From contig NZ_LMLU01000005.1 of NCBI RefSeq assembly GCF_001422665.1, positions 372,001-436,000 of the forward strand: a DNA stretch of 64,000 nt, given 5' to 3'. The number at the start of each line of letters is the position of its first letter. Positions within the stretch are counted from its first letter, which is position 1. Both the position numbers and the translations under genes were made by a program. Below are positions 1 through 9,695 of this stretch, one piece after another. The DNA comes from Arthrobacter sp. Leaf234 (GTDB lineage Bacteria > Actinomycetota > Actinomycetes > Actinomycetales > Micrococcaceae). Below the pieces are notes generated by a model that saw nothing but the letters and a program-made list of their open reading frames with translations, was not told the DNA's origin and ran no database searches.

Positions 1-225
1 GTACGGGGCGTCCATGAAGGTCTGGGCGAGGCCCGAGACCTGCAGGTTGACCGTGGCCTGATCGCCCACGACGTCGAGGGTGATGGTGCCGGTGCCGGTC
101 GTGCCGTTCAGCTGGCCGAGGGTCGAGGAGTAGGAGCCGTCAGCGGCCATCGCGGGGGAGCCCGCGAGAGCGACTGCGCCGATGGCGAGGGCCGGTACTG
201 CGAGGAAGCGCATCTTCTTGTTCAT
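1..225 (-). CDS. secreted protein, possibly CHRD-type (3' end outside window)
   Basis: Only the first 75 codons are inside the window; the gene runs off the left edge. The product begins with a clear Sec signal peptide: MNKK, a hydrophobic stretch rich in Ala/Val/Leu, then a likely cleavage site after SPAMA. The start of the mature part (YSSTLGQLNGTTGTG, then alternating hydrophobic residues) looks like a beta-rich extracellular domain and reminds me of CHRD-domain proteins. That name is a guess from a short piece. A good ribosome binding site, GGAGGA, lies 7 nt before the ATG. Its promoter region would be 226-310 and contains a palindrome. Confidence 0.6.
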   Translation of the reverse strand, partial: MNKKMRFLAVPALAIGAVALAGSPAMAADGSYSSTLGQLNGTTGTGTITLDVVGDQATVNLQVSGLAQTFMDAPY

Positions 226-273
226 GGGAAAGTCCTCCATAGTGCGAATGAGGCGCACCGTGGGGCGCGCACG

Positions 274-300
274 ACTGTACTTCGGGGTGATCCCGATCAC
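274..300 (-). promoter_or_regulatory. candidate promoter and palindromic operator of the secreted protein gene
   Basis: On the minus strand a -10-like TACAGT lies at 274-279. Just upstream is the perfect 14-bp palindrome GTGATCCCGATCAC (287-300), placed where a -35/-10 spacer would be. No good -35 box is visible. The palindrome could bind a dimeric regulator, but the assignment rests on sequence symmetry alone. Confidence 0.3.
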
Positions 301-396
301 GGATGGGAGCGGATGGGAAAAAACTTCGAAACCCCTGTGAGTTCGCCTGCGGTGGAAGACCGGGGGGTCGGTCGGCCGATGCGGGAGAATGGCCTG

Positions 397-885
397 ATGC
401 AGTCTCTTGGAAGCAATGGGCGGCCTCAGGGCCGGGGTGTGAGCATGCGCATGGGCACGGCCGGGATGGCCGTCATGGTGGTCGTGTTCCTCGTGGCGGT
501 CGTCTTCGCGGCCAACCAGAACGATGTGATCGGCTGGTTGGTCGCCATCATCTCCCTGGGCTGGCTCCTGATCTTCAGCTACGTGGTGCTGAGTCTCCGC
601 TCCGCGGCACGGAAGGCCGCGGACCGGATCCAGGCGCACGGCGGGTTCGGCGGTGCCGGTGCGTCACCCGCGGGTCCGGTGGCCGTCGACAGGGCGAGGG
701 ACCTGAAGCTCGACCACAGCTTCAAGATCGTCCAGGTGCAGGTGGGCGTCGTGCGCGAGTACCTCGGCAAGGACGAGGGCATGGTGGAACGTGCACTCGA
801 GACCATCGAGATCACCTCGCACAACGCGAGGTCCATGATGAAGGGCTCCACCGAGGGTCCGGTGGAGGGCACGGTCGTCGACTGA
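397..885 (+). CDS. small two-helix membrane protein of unknown function
   Basis: I do not recognise this protein. From the chosen ATG it has 162 residues: a short basic N terminus, two adjacent membrane helices (about 20-40 and 46-67) joined by a short Asn/Asp loop, then a cytoplasmic tail of about 95 residues. The tail begins with a Ser/Arg/Ala-rich helix and ends in an amphipathic helix (VVREYLGKDEGMVERALETIE). The frame is open from 313; I prefer 397 because GGGAG lies 10 nt upstream and the earlier residues look non-coding, but 313 or 379 are possible. The next gene, xth, starts 52 nt later from its own predicted leaderless promoter. Confidence 0.6.
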   Translation: MQSLGSNGRPQGRGVSMRMGTAGMAVMVVVFLVAVVFAANQNDVIGWLVAIISLGWLLIFSYVVLSLRSAARKAADRIQAHGGFGGAGASPAGPVAVDRARDLKLDHSFKIVQVQVGVVREYLGKDEGMVERALETIEITSHNARSMMKGSTEGPVEGTVVD

Positions 886-924
886 GCACCTCCCGACCGA
901 GGTGAAGGGACACACCCTCCGGGG

Positions 925-937
925 TAAGGTTGATCGA
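925..937 (+). promoter_or_regulatory. -10 element for leaderless xth
   Basis: TAAGGT at 925-930 is followed by 7 nt and then the GTG start at 938. This spacing puts the transcription start at or next to the start codon, so the mRNA would have no 5' leader. No Shine-Dalgarno sequence is present. Confidence 0.6.
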
Positions 938-2825
<1,888 letters not shown>

Positions 2826-2828
2826 CCC

Positions 2829-3428
2829 ATGTGTGCTTCCACGGGTCTCCCCGGCCGGTTGGCGACGCCGTCGTCTCCGCCGGGACCGAGCGGCAGCTGC
2901 GTGGGCATCACCATTCCGATCCCCGAACCGCTCGCGGGTGACCTCGAGGCCTGGCGCGCGTCGTTCGGCGACCCCATGGCAGCCGTGGTGCCCCCGCACA
3001 TCACCCTGATCACGACGACGCCGGCCTCCGACTGGGAGGCGACGATCGAGCACGTCCGGGCGGTCGCGCAGCACCAGCGGCCCTTCAGGGTCAGGCTCTG
3101 CAGCACCGGCTCCTTCCGGCCGGTCTCACCGGTGGTGTTCCTCAAGCTGACCGACGGCTTCGACGAATGCGTAGCCCTGCATGCGAGGCTGCAGACGGGC
3201 CCGCTCGAACGTGACCTCGAGTTCCCCTTCCATCCGCACGTGACCGTCGCGCATGATGTCTCGGAGGCAGGAATGGATGCGGCTGTGGAGGAACTGGAGT
3301 CCTTCGAGGCGTCCTTCGACGTCCGGTCCATGGGACTGTACGAACACGTGCCGTCGGGGTTGTGGAAACTGAGGGAGGAGCTACGTTTTGGCGAAGTCGC
3401 TGACGGCTCCGAAACCACCACCCGTTGA
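2829..3428 (+). CDS. 2H phosphoesterase superfamily (2'-5' RNA ligase-like) protein
   Basis: Has the two histidine motifs that define the 2H phosphoesterase fold: PPHITL (H57) and HPHVTVAHD (H137), 80 residues apart, in a 199-residue protein. Family members include 2'-5' RNA ligase/cyclic phosphodiesterases acting on 2',3'-cyclic phosphates; the true substrate here is unknown. The gene starts 3 nt after the trpS stop and overlaps the start of the BrkB-type gene by 41 nt, so trpS, this gene and the next form one unit. The first 24 residues are low-complexity; GTG 2901 (VGITIPIPEP) is an alternative start. Confidence 0.8.
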   Translation: MCASTGLPGRLATPSSPPGPSGSCVGITIPIPEPLAGDLEAWRASFGDPMAAVVPPHITLITTTPASDWEATIEHVRAVAQHQRPFRVRLCSTGSFRPVSPVVFLKLTDGFDECVALHARLQTGPLERDLEFPFHPHVTVAHDVSEAGMDAAVEELESFEASFDVRSMGLYEHVPSGLWKLREELRFGEVADGSETTTR

Positions 3429-4476
3429 GCAGCCCTCCCCGGCGAACCTGGCGGATCTGCGCCGGAAGGTGATCGATGCCCAGGTCCGGGTCGGGAGGCT
3501 GAAGCGCTCCGGCGATGGCGGCGCGGGTCTCCTCCTGGCGAGGGTGGATCTTGCGATCTCGCGGTTCTACACGCTGAGGCCCGTGCGCGTGGTCCTGCTG
3601 TACAACGAGCGCCGCGGCCCGTTGATGGCGGCGGGGCTCGCCTACCGCCTGTTCTTCGCCATCTCCGCCCTGCTCGTCGTGGGATTCGCCGCGCTCGGGC
3701 TGGTGGTCGCCGGCGACGAGAGCCTGCGCGAACTGTCCGTGGACGCCCTCGATAAGGCGGTACCGGGGCTGATCGACCTGCAGGACGACGGGGGCGGCCT
3801 CGTCACTCCCACCCGCCTCTTCGACGCGACCAGTGGCCTCGGCTGGGCCATCGTCGTATCCTCGGCCGTCATGCTCGTGACGGCGCTCGGCTGGATCGGT
3901 GGCATGCGCCAGGCGATGCGCGGGATCTTCGCGCTGAAGCCCGTCGCCGCGCCGCCAGTGGTCCTCTGGGCGAAGGACCTCGGGACCCTCGCGGTCCTGG
4001 GTGTGATCATGGTCGTGACGACCGCCCTCGGCGTCGTGGCGACGAATACGCTGGGAGCCCTCCTGAGCTTCCTCAACCTGACGAGCGTGAGCCAGCTCCT
4101 GACACAGATGGCCGGATTCGCGGTGATGATCCTGCTGGACATCCTCGTGGCCGTGGTCCTGTTCCGGTCCGCGTCCGCCATCGAGATGCCGCGTCCGGTC
4201 CTGATCCAGGGTGCGGTGATCGCCGGAGTCGGCACCACGCTGCTCCGCACCTTCTCCACCCAGATCCTTGGAAGCTTCGGCAACAATCCGCTCCTGCTGT
4301 CCTTCGCCGTGATCCTCGCGCTGTTCGTCTGGTTCTTCCTCTTGAGCCAGGTGTACCTGGTGGCGACGGCCTGGTGCGCCGTCGGGACCGCTGACGCCGA
4401 GACCGACGCCGAGCGGCAGCACCACGCGAAGGGCGGCACCCTCCGTCAGCGCAGCCGCCGGGGGAACCGCACCTGA
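3388..4476 (+). CDS. YihY/BrkB-family inner membrane protein
   Basis: Integral membrane protein of 362 aa with about six helices and the family hallmarks: a charged N-terminal segment, then LYNERRGPLMAAGLAYRLFFAISALLV, a glycine-rich second helix region (SGLGWAIVVSSAVMLVTALGWIGG) and a terminal helix pair around LFVWFFLLSQVYLVATAWC. YihY/BrkB proteins have no settled biochemical role; old annotations as RNase BN are wrong. The start is TTG 3388, preceded by a strong GGGAGGAG. The start lies inside the preceding 2H gene. Its stop codon falls within the first copy of a 14-bp tandem repeat. Confidence 0.85.
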   Translation: MAKSLTAPKPPPVEQPSPANLADLRRKVIDAQVRVGRLKRSGDGGAGLLLARVDLAISRFYTLRPVRVVLLYNERRGPLMAAGLAYRLFFAISALLVVGFAALGLVVAGDESLRELSVDALDKAVPGLIDLQDDGGGLVTPTRLFDATSGLGWAIVVSSAVMLVTALGWIGGMRQAMRGIFALKPVAAPPVVLWAKDLGTLAVLGVIMVVTTALGVVATNTLGALLSFLNLTSVSQLLTQMAGFAVMILLDILVAVVLFRSASAIEMPRPVLIQGAVIAGVGTTLLRTFSTQILGSFGNNPLLLSFAVILALFVWFFLLSQVYLVATAWCAVGTADAETDAERQHHAKGGTLRQRSRRGNRT

Positions 4477-4526
4477 CCGTCCGCACCTGACCGTCCGCAC
4501 CTGACCGTCCGCACCGGACCGTCCGC
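4471..4526 (+). repeat. 14-bp tandem repeat, 4 copies
   Basis: Four consecutive copies of ACCTGACCGTCCGC; the last has one change (CTG to CGG). The array covers the stop codon of the BrkB-type gene and runs up to the terminator. Each TGA lies in the same register only every third copy, so copy-number change would not lengthen the protein, because the stop is in copy one. Confidence 0.9.
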
Positions 4527-4543
4527 ATCTGCAGGGAGACGAC

Positions 4544-4575
4544 GAAGGCGGCCCGTCGTGTGACGGGCCGCCTTC
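4544..4575. terminator. bidirectional terminator between BrkB-type gene and sdhB
   Basis: Perfect 14-bp stem (GAAGGCGGCCCGTC with its complement) closed by a GTGT loop, between converging genes. There is no T-tract on the plus side, as is usual in actinobacteria. Confidence 0.8.
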
Positions 4576-4635
4576 GGGCGGAGCATTGTGGTCAGGACCG
4601 GACGCCGCATCCGGCGTCGGTTCCCGAGCAGCGAG

Positions 4636-5424
4636 TCAGACCTTGCGGGTCAGGATCGCCTGCTTGACCTCCGAGATGGCCTTGGTGACCTGGATGCCGC
4701 GAGGGCAGGCCTCGGAGCAGTTGAAGGTGGTCCGGCAGCGCCAGACACCCTCCTTGTCGTTGAGGATCTCGAGGCGCATGTCCCCGGCGTCGTCCCGCGA
4801 GTCGAAGATGAACCGGTGGGCGTTGACGATCGCGGCCGGCCCGAAGTACTGGCCGTCCGTCCAGAAGACCGGGCAGGAGGAGGTGCAGGCTGCGCAGAGG
4901 ATGCACTTCGTGGTGTCGTCGTAGCGGTCGCGCTCCTCGGCGGACTGCAGGCGCTCCTTCGTGGGCTCGTGGCCCTTGCTGACGAGGAACGGCATGATCT
5001 CGCGGTAGGACTGGAAGAACGGCTCCATGTCCACGATCAGGTCCTTCTCCACCGGCAGTCCCTTGATGGGTTCCACCAGGATCGGCTTGGACGTGTCGAG
5101 ATCCTTCAGCAGCGTCTTGCAGGCCAGCCGGTTGCGGCCGTTGATGCGCATGGCATCGGAGCCGCACACGCCGTGCGCGCAGGACCGGCGGAAGGAGACG
5201 GAACCGTCGTGCTCCCACTTGACCTTGTGCAGGGCGTCCAGCACGCGGTCCGTGCCGTACATGGTCAGCTGCCATTCGTCCCAGTGCGCCTCGTCGGACA
5301 CCTCGGGGTTGTAGCGCCGGACCTTCAGGGTGATGTCGAAGGTGGGGATCTCTCCACCGCCGCCGACGCCGGGCGCGAGCTCGACCTTGGAGGCCGGCTC
5401 CTTTTCCATCGTTTCGGTGCTCAT
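4636..5424 (-). CDS. sdhB: succinate dehydrogenase iron-sulfur subunit
   Basis: SdhB passes electrons from the FAD of SdhA to quinone through three Fe-S clusters. All ligands are visible in the 262-aa protein: C82, C87 and C102 (N-terminal 2Fe-2S plant-ferredoxin domain, SCAHGVCGSDA), C174/C177/C180/C184 (CILCAACTSSCP) and C230/C236/C240 (CSEACPRGI) for the 4Fe-4S and 3Fe-4S clusters. The ATG overlaps the sdhA stop by one base (TGATG), indicating translational coupling. It is the last gene of sdhCDAB and is followed by the bidirectional hairpin. Confidence 0.97.
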   Translation of the reverse strand: MSTETMEKEPASKVELAPGVGGGGEIPTFDITLKVRRYNPEVSDEAHWDEWQLTMYGTDRVLDALHKVKWEHDGSVSFRRSCAHGVCGSDAMRINGRNRLACKTLLKDLDTSKPILVEPIKGLPVEKDLIVDMEPFFQSYREIMPFLVSKGHEPTKERLQSAEERDRYDDTTKCILCAACTSSCPVFWTDGQYFGPAAIVNAHRFIFDSRDDAGDMRLEILNDKEGVWRCRTTFNCSEACPRGIQVTKAISEVKQAILTRKV

Positions 5425-7202
5425 CAGTACTTACGCTCCATGGGCTGGTATCGGGTGAAGATCACCGGTTTGGTCTCAAGGCGAACGCCACTGGTCTCGG
5501 TGGCGCGGGGGTCCTTGTAGGCCATGGAATGGGTCATGAAATTCTCGTCGTCCCGCTCGGGGTAGTCCTCACGGAAGTGGCCACCACGGGACTCCTTGCG
5601 GTGCAGGGCAGCGGCAGTCATGACCTTGGCCATGTCCAGGAGGAAGCCTAGTTCGACGGCCTCCAGCAGGTCGAGGTTGAACCGCTTGCCCTTGTCCTGC
5701 ACGGTGATCCGCGTATAGCGCTCCTCCAGCGTATCGATCACGCGCAGGGCCTCGACGAGCGTCTCTTCGGTGCGGAACACCTGGACATTCGCGTCCATGA
5801 TGTCCTGCAGCTCCTTGCGGATGAGGGCCACGCGCTCCCCGCCCTCCGAGCTGCGGGCCCGGTTCAGGAGCTCCTCCGTCTCGGTGGTCGGGTTCTCGGG
5901 GATCTCCACGAAGTCGGCGGTGAGGGCGTACTCTGCCGCAGCGAGGCCGGCGCGCTTGCCGAATACGTTGATGTCGAGGAGCGAGTTGGTGCCGAGGCGG
6001 TTCGAGCCGTGCACGGATACGCAGGCGACCTCACCGGCGGCGTACAGGCCGGGTACCACCGTGTCGTTGTCCGAGAGCACCTCCGCCTTGATGTTCGTCG
6101 GGATGCCACCCATCGCGTAGTGCGCCGTCGGGAACACGGGCACGGGCTCTGTGTAGGGCTCCACGCCGAGGTACGTGCGGGCGAACTCCGTGATGTCGGG
6201 CAGCTTCGCGTCGATGTGTGCGGGTTCGAGGTGGGTCAGGTCGAGGAGGACGTAGTCCTTGTTCGGCCCGGCTCCGCGTCCTTCGCGGACCTCGTTGGCC
6301 ATCGACCGGGCGACGATGTCGCGCGGCGCGAGGTCCTTGATGGTGGGGGCGTAACGCTCCATGAAGCGCTCACCCTCCGAGTTGCGGAGGATCGCGCCCT
6401 CGCCGCGTGCGGCCTCCGAAAGGAGGATGCCGAGGCCTGCGAGGCCGGTCGGATGGAACTGGAAGAACTCCATGTCCTCGAGGGGGATGCCCCTGCGGAA
6501 CGCGATACCCATGCCGTCGCCCGTGAGGGTGTGGGCGTTGGAGGTCGTCTTGTAGACCTTGCCGACACCGCCCGAGGCGAACACCACGGACTTCGCCTGG
6601 AAGACGTGCAGTTCGCCGGAGGCGAGGTCGTAGGAGACGACCCCGGCCACGCGCTTCTGGATGCGGGTGACACCGTCCTCGGTGACCTCCTGGTCGACCA
6701 TCAGCAGATCGAGGACGTAGTACTCGTTGTAGAACTCGACGTTGTGCTTGACGCAGTTCTGGTAGAGCGTCTGGAGAATCATGTGACCCGTACGGTCCGC
6801 CGCGTAGCAGGAGCGCCGGACGGGTGCCTTGCCGTGGTCCCGGGTGTGTCCGCCGAAGCGTCGCTGGTCGATCCGGCCCTCGGGCGTGCGGTTGAAGGGC
6901 AGACCCATCTTCTCGAGGTCCAGGACCGCCTCGATGGCTTCCTTGGCCATGACTTCGGCCGCGTCCTGGTCCACCAGGTAGTCACCGCCCTTGACGGTGT
7001 CGAACGTGTGCCACTCCCAGTTGTCCTCTTCGACATTCGCGAGTGCGGCGCACATGCCACCCTGTGCTGCGCCGGTGTGGGAGCGGGTCGGGTAGAGCTT
7101 GGTCAGCACGGCGGTGCGAGCCCGCTGGCCGGACTCGATAGCTGCGCGCATTCCCGCGCCGCCCGCGCCGACGATGACGACGTCGTACTTGTGGACCTGC
7201 AT
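5424..7202 (-). CDS. sdhA: succinate dehydrogenase flavoprotein subunit
   Basis: Catalytic subunit of complex II, oxidising succinate to fumarate at a covalent FAD. The 592-aa protein starts MQVHKYDVVIVGAGGAGMRAA (Rossmann dinucleotide fold, about 8-21), has the FAD-attachment region SHTGAAQGG near residue 42, the HPTGLAGLGIL/RGEGA segment and the C-terminal helical domain (MAYKDPRATETSGVRLETKPV). The reading frame is open to 7562, but ATG 7202 starts right at the conserved N terminus; its ribosome site (AAAGAG) is weak. There are 107 nt between the sdhD stop and this start. Confidence 0.97.
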   Translation of the reverse strand: MQVHKYDVVIVGAGGAGMRAAIESGQRARTAVLTKLYPTRSHTGAAQGGMCAALANVEEDNWEWHTFDTVKGGDYLVDQDAAEVMAKEAIEAVLDLEKMGLPFNRTPEGRIDQRRFGGHTRDHGKAPVRRSCYAADRTGHMILQTLYQNCVKHNVEFYNEYYVLDLLMVDQEVTEDGVTRIQKRVAGVVSYDLASGELHVFQAKSVVFASGGVGKVYKTTSNAHTLTGDGMGIAFRRGIPLEDMEFFQFHPTGLAGLGILLSEAARGEGAILRNSEGERFMERYAPTIKDLAPRDIVARSMANEVREGRGAGPNKDYVLLDLTHLEPAHIDAKLPDITEFARTYLGVEPYTEPVPVFPTAHYAMGGIPTNIKAEVLSDNDTVVPGLYAAGEVACVSVHGSNRLGTNSLLDINVFGKRAGLAAAEYALTADFVEIPENPTTETEELLNRARSSEGGERVALIRKELQDIMDANVQVFRTEETLVEALRVIDTLEERYTRITVQDKGKRFNLDLLEAVELGFLLDMAKVMTAAALHRKESRGGHFREDYPERDDENFMTHSMAYKDPRATETSGVRLETKPVIFTRYQPMERKY

Positions 7203-7309
7203 GCTGGTCGCTCTTTCTGTTGAAACCGGTGAGGATGCATGAGGCCGCCCCAGTGGGCCTGTCATGCGGGAACTGCCGACCTGCGGCAGGGACGGACTGC
7301 GGGGTGGCG

Positions 7310-7777
7310 TCAGGGAGCGGGGCAGTAGTCCGCGACGTGAGCCACACCGTCGATCACGGGGCACGGATCGAAGGTGAAGATCACGAGGGTGCCGAGGACC
7401 ACGATGACGACCGTCGAGGTGTACAGGACACCCTTGAGCCACATGCGGGTGCTGTTCTTCTCGGCGTAGTCGTTGATGATCACGCGGATGCCGTTGGTGC
7501 CGTGCAGCATCGAGAGCCACAGGAGCGTCAGGTCCCAGATCTGCCAGACCGGGTCGGCCCACTTGCCGGCGACGAAGCCGAAGTCGATCCCGCTGATGCC
7601 GTCACCCGCGACGAGGTTGACGTAGAGGTGGACGAAGATGAGTACCACGAGGATGGCTCCGGAGAGGCGCATGAACAGCCAGGCGACCATTTCGAAGTTC
7701 CCGCGGGAGCCCGGGGTGCGTGAGTAGCCGGGGGAGACGCGGCCGGAGCGCGGGCTCTCGATGGTTGGGGTAGCCAT
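7310..7777 (-). CDS. sdhD: succinate dehydrogenase membrane anchor subunit
   Basis: Hydrophobic anchor of complex II, 155 aa, three membrane helices after a cytoplasmic N-terminal extension (MATPTIESPRSGRVSPGYSR). The segment LHGTNGIRVIINDYAEK carries the family HGxNGxRxxxxDY motif near the haem/quinone site. The frame is open further upstream to 8113 but overlaps sdhC there; ATG 7777 has GGAGG within the sdhC tail and begins 5 nt after the sdhC stop. Subunit naming C versus D follows order and motif and could be exchanged. Confidence 0.93.
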   Translation of the reverse strand: MATPTIESPRSGRVSPGYSRTPGSRGNFEMVAWLFMRLSGAILVVLIFVHLYVNLVAGDGISGIDFGFVAGKWADPVWQIWDLTLLWLSMLHGTNGIRVIINDYAEKNSTRMWLKGVLYTSTVVIVVLGTLVIFTFDPCPVIDGVAHVADYCPAP

Positions 7778-7782
7778 GGGTA

Positions 7783-8178
7783 CTAACCTCCGAAGACGTG
7801 CGAGAGATGGCGGATCGAGAAGGCGATCATGACGACGGCCCAGAGGCCGATGACGCTCCAGAGCATCTGGCGGTGGTACTTGGGACCCTTCTTCCAGAAG
7901 TCCACGAGGATCACGCGGATGCCGTTGAAGGCGTGGAAGACGATGGCCGCGACCAGTCCGAGCTCCCCGAGACCCATGATGGGGTTCTTGTAGGAGGCGA
8001 TCACGGCGTCGTACGCCTCGGGCGAGACCCGGACGAGGGACGTGTCCAGCACGTGGACCAGGAGGAAGAAGAAAATCACGACCCCGGTGATGCGGTGGGC
8101 GACCCAGGACCATTGGCCTTCGCGGCCACGGTAGAGGGTGCCCGCTGGTGTCAGCGACTTAGTCAGTGTCTTCGGCAT
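7783..8178 (-). CDS. sdhC: succinate dehydrogenase cytochrome b556 subunit
   Basis: First gene of the sdhCDAB operon. The 131-aa product has three membrane helices and the signature SWVAHRITGVVIFFFLLVHVLD, in which the R-I-T-G turn and following histidine are typical of SdhC; FHAFNGIRVILVDF is the second conserved block with a haem-ligand type histidine. Chosen start is ATG 8178, preceded by an excellent GGGAGGT with 7-nt spacing; the frame is open to 8247 but that extension has no homologous look. A sigma-70-type promoter is visible about 85-110 nt upstream. Confidence 0.95.
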   Translation of the reverse strand: MPKTLTKSLTPAGTLYRGREGQWSWVAHRITGVVIFFFLLVHVLDTSLVRVSPEAYDAVIASYKNPIMGLGELGLVAAIVFHAFNGIRVILVDFWKKGPKYHRQMLWSVIGLWAVVMIAFSIRHLSHVFGG

Positions 8179-8261
8179 TGAAATTACCTCCCTGCATCGC
8201 CTGGGCGTTAGCGCGCTATACGCAGGGATACGCCGGTGCGACAGCACTCTTCGATAAGAAT

Positions 8262-8290
8262 AATCTAGGCCGGTGACACTCCTGGATCAA
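8262..8290 (-). promoter_or_regulatory. sigma-70-type promoter of sdhCDAB
   Basis: On the minus strand TTGATC (8285-8290) and TAGATT (8262-8267) are separated by exactly 17 nt. Transcription would start near 8255, leaving a leader of about 77 nt before sdhC. Confidence 0.6.
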
Positions 8291-8366
8291 TTTAGGGGCC
8301 CCTCACCTGTGACCTTGTTAACACCGGAGGGCGGCCGGTGGTTCCGGGCCGCCCGGGCGCGTCGGT

Positions 8367-8379
8367 TACCGTGGAACGG
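8367..8379 (+). promoter_or_regulatory. -10 element for leaderless manC
   Basis: TACCGT at 8367-8372, 7-nt spacer, then ATG 8380. No Shine-Dalgarno sequence precedes the ATG. Confidence 0.5.
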
Positions 8380-9519
8380 ATGAGTACCGAGAGGGCGGCT
8401 GCCCGTACCCCTGACAATGTGTTGGAGCGCTTCCACGGCGTGATCCCCGCCGGAGGGACCGGCACCCGGCTGTGGCCTCTGTCGCGTGCCGCGGCGCCGA
8501 AGTTCCTCCACGACCTCACCGGCTCCGGGAGCACGCTGATCCGCGCGACCTACGATCGCCTGCGCCCCCTCTGCGACGGCCGCACCATGGTCGTCACCGG
8601 CATCGTCCACCGCCGGGCCGTCCTCGAGCAGTTGCCCGAGATCGAGGACATGAACCTCGTCCTCGAGTCCGAGCCCAAGGACTCCGGTGCGGCCATCGGG
8701 CTCGCCGCGGCCATCCTCCACCGGCGGGATCCGGGCATCATCATGGGATCCTTCGCCGCGGACCAGGTGATCGCCCCGGTCGAGGTCTTCCAGGATGCGG
8801 TGCGCGAGGCGATCCACACGGCCGCCGAGGGGTACATCGTGACCATCGGGATCAAGCCGACGCACCCCTCCACCGGTTTCGGCTACATCAGGGCCGGCGA
8901 GCCCCTGGCGATCGACGGCGCCCCCAGCGCGCGCGCCGTGATCGAGTTCGTCGAGAAGCCCTCACAGGAGGTCGCGGACGGCTACATCGCCGGCGGCGAC
9001 TACTCCTGGAACGCGGGCATGTTCGTGGCGCCGGTCGACCTCATGCTCAAGCACCTCTCGGCGAACGAGCCCGACCTCTACGCCGGCCTGATGGAGATCG
9101 CCGAGGCGTGGGACACCCCGCAGCGCGTCGAGGTGGCCCGAAGGGTCTGGCCGACGCTGCCCAAGATCGCCATCGACTACGCGGTGGCCGAACCGGCTGC
9201 GGCGGCAGGTGACGTCGCCATGATCCCGGGTGAGTTCAACTGGGACGACGTCGGCGACTTCGCCGCGATCGGCCGACTGAACCCGGCCGAGGAGAACAGC
9301 GAGCTGACGGTGATGGGGGAGGGCGCACGCGTGTTCTCCGAGAACGCCTCGGGCATCGTCGTGTCGGACACCAAGCGCGTGATCGCCCTCATCGGCATCG
9401 ACGACGTCGTCATCGTCGACACGCCGGACGCCCTGCTGGTGACCACCAAGGAGCACGCGCAGGAGGTCAAGAAGGCCGTCGAACGCCTGCGGGCCAGCGG
9501 CGACACCGACGTCCTGTAG
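8380..9519 (+). CDS. manC: mannose-1-phosphate guanylyltransferase
   Basis: GDP-mannose pyrophosphorylase, making GDP-mannose from GTP and mannose 1-phosphate for glycolipids, glycoproteins and polysaccharide. The 379-aa protein has the nucleotidyltransferase signature VIPAGGTGTRLWPLSR near its start, the sugar-binding YIRAGEP and VEKP segments, and NWDDVGD towards the C-terminal left-handed helix region. It is the short form without a fused isomerase domain. The start is ATG 8380, supported by the leaderless promoter signal. It diverges from sdhC across a 200-bp region. It is far from the polysaccharide genes at 60 kb but could feed them. Confidence 0.92.
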   Translation: MSTERAAARTPDNVLERFHGVIPAGGTGTRLWPLSRAAAPKFLHDLTGSGSTLIRATYDRLRPLCDGRTMVVTGIVHRRAVLEQLPEIEDMNLVLESEPKDSGAAIGLAAAILHRRDPGIIMGSFAADQVIAPVEVFQDAVREAIHTAAEGYIVTIGIKPTHPSTGFGYIRAGEPLAIDGAPSARAVIEFVEKPSQEVADGYIAGGDYSWNAGMFVAPVDLMLKHLSANEPDLYAGLMEIAEAWDTPQRVEVARRVWPTLPKIAIDYAVAEPAAAAGDVAMIPGEFNWDDVGDFAAIGRLNPAEENSELTVMGEGARVFSENASGIVVSDTKRVIALIGIDDVVIVDTPDALLVTTKEHAQEVKKAVERLRASGDTDVL

Positions 9520-9683
9520 CGGACAGGTCCCCGACCGGGCCGGCCTGGCCGGACGGCGTGACCCGTGGGAAGGGGCACACGCCCCGGGACGTGGCGTCGG
9601 GCGGCCGCCGGCCCTCGGAGGGGCGCGGAGGTCCCATGACGCGGCCCCGACACAGGAGTGCTGGTCGCCGCGCCACCGGTCGG

Positions 9684-9695
9684 TAGGCTGAGGAC
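9684..9695 (+). promoter_or_regulatory. -10 element for leaderless amidohydrolase gene
   Basis: TAGGCT at 9684-9689, 6-nt spacer GAGGAC, then GTG 9696. The spacer also contains GAGGA, but it is too close to the GTG to serve as a normal ribosome site. Confidence 0.6.

Noticed and set aside
4471-4526. Tandem repeats as a CRISPR array
   Set aside because: The 14-bp units are directly adjacent with no spacers, and no cas genes are present. The same holds for the 18563 and 24083 arrays.
9539-9585. Small hairpins after manC (CCGGCC-T-GGCCGG and GGGGC-ACAC-GCCCC) as terminators
   Set aside because: Loops are too tight or stems too short to call, and such self-complementary GC runs are common by chance in this sequence.
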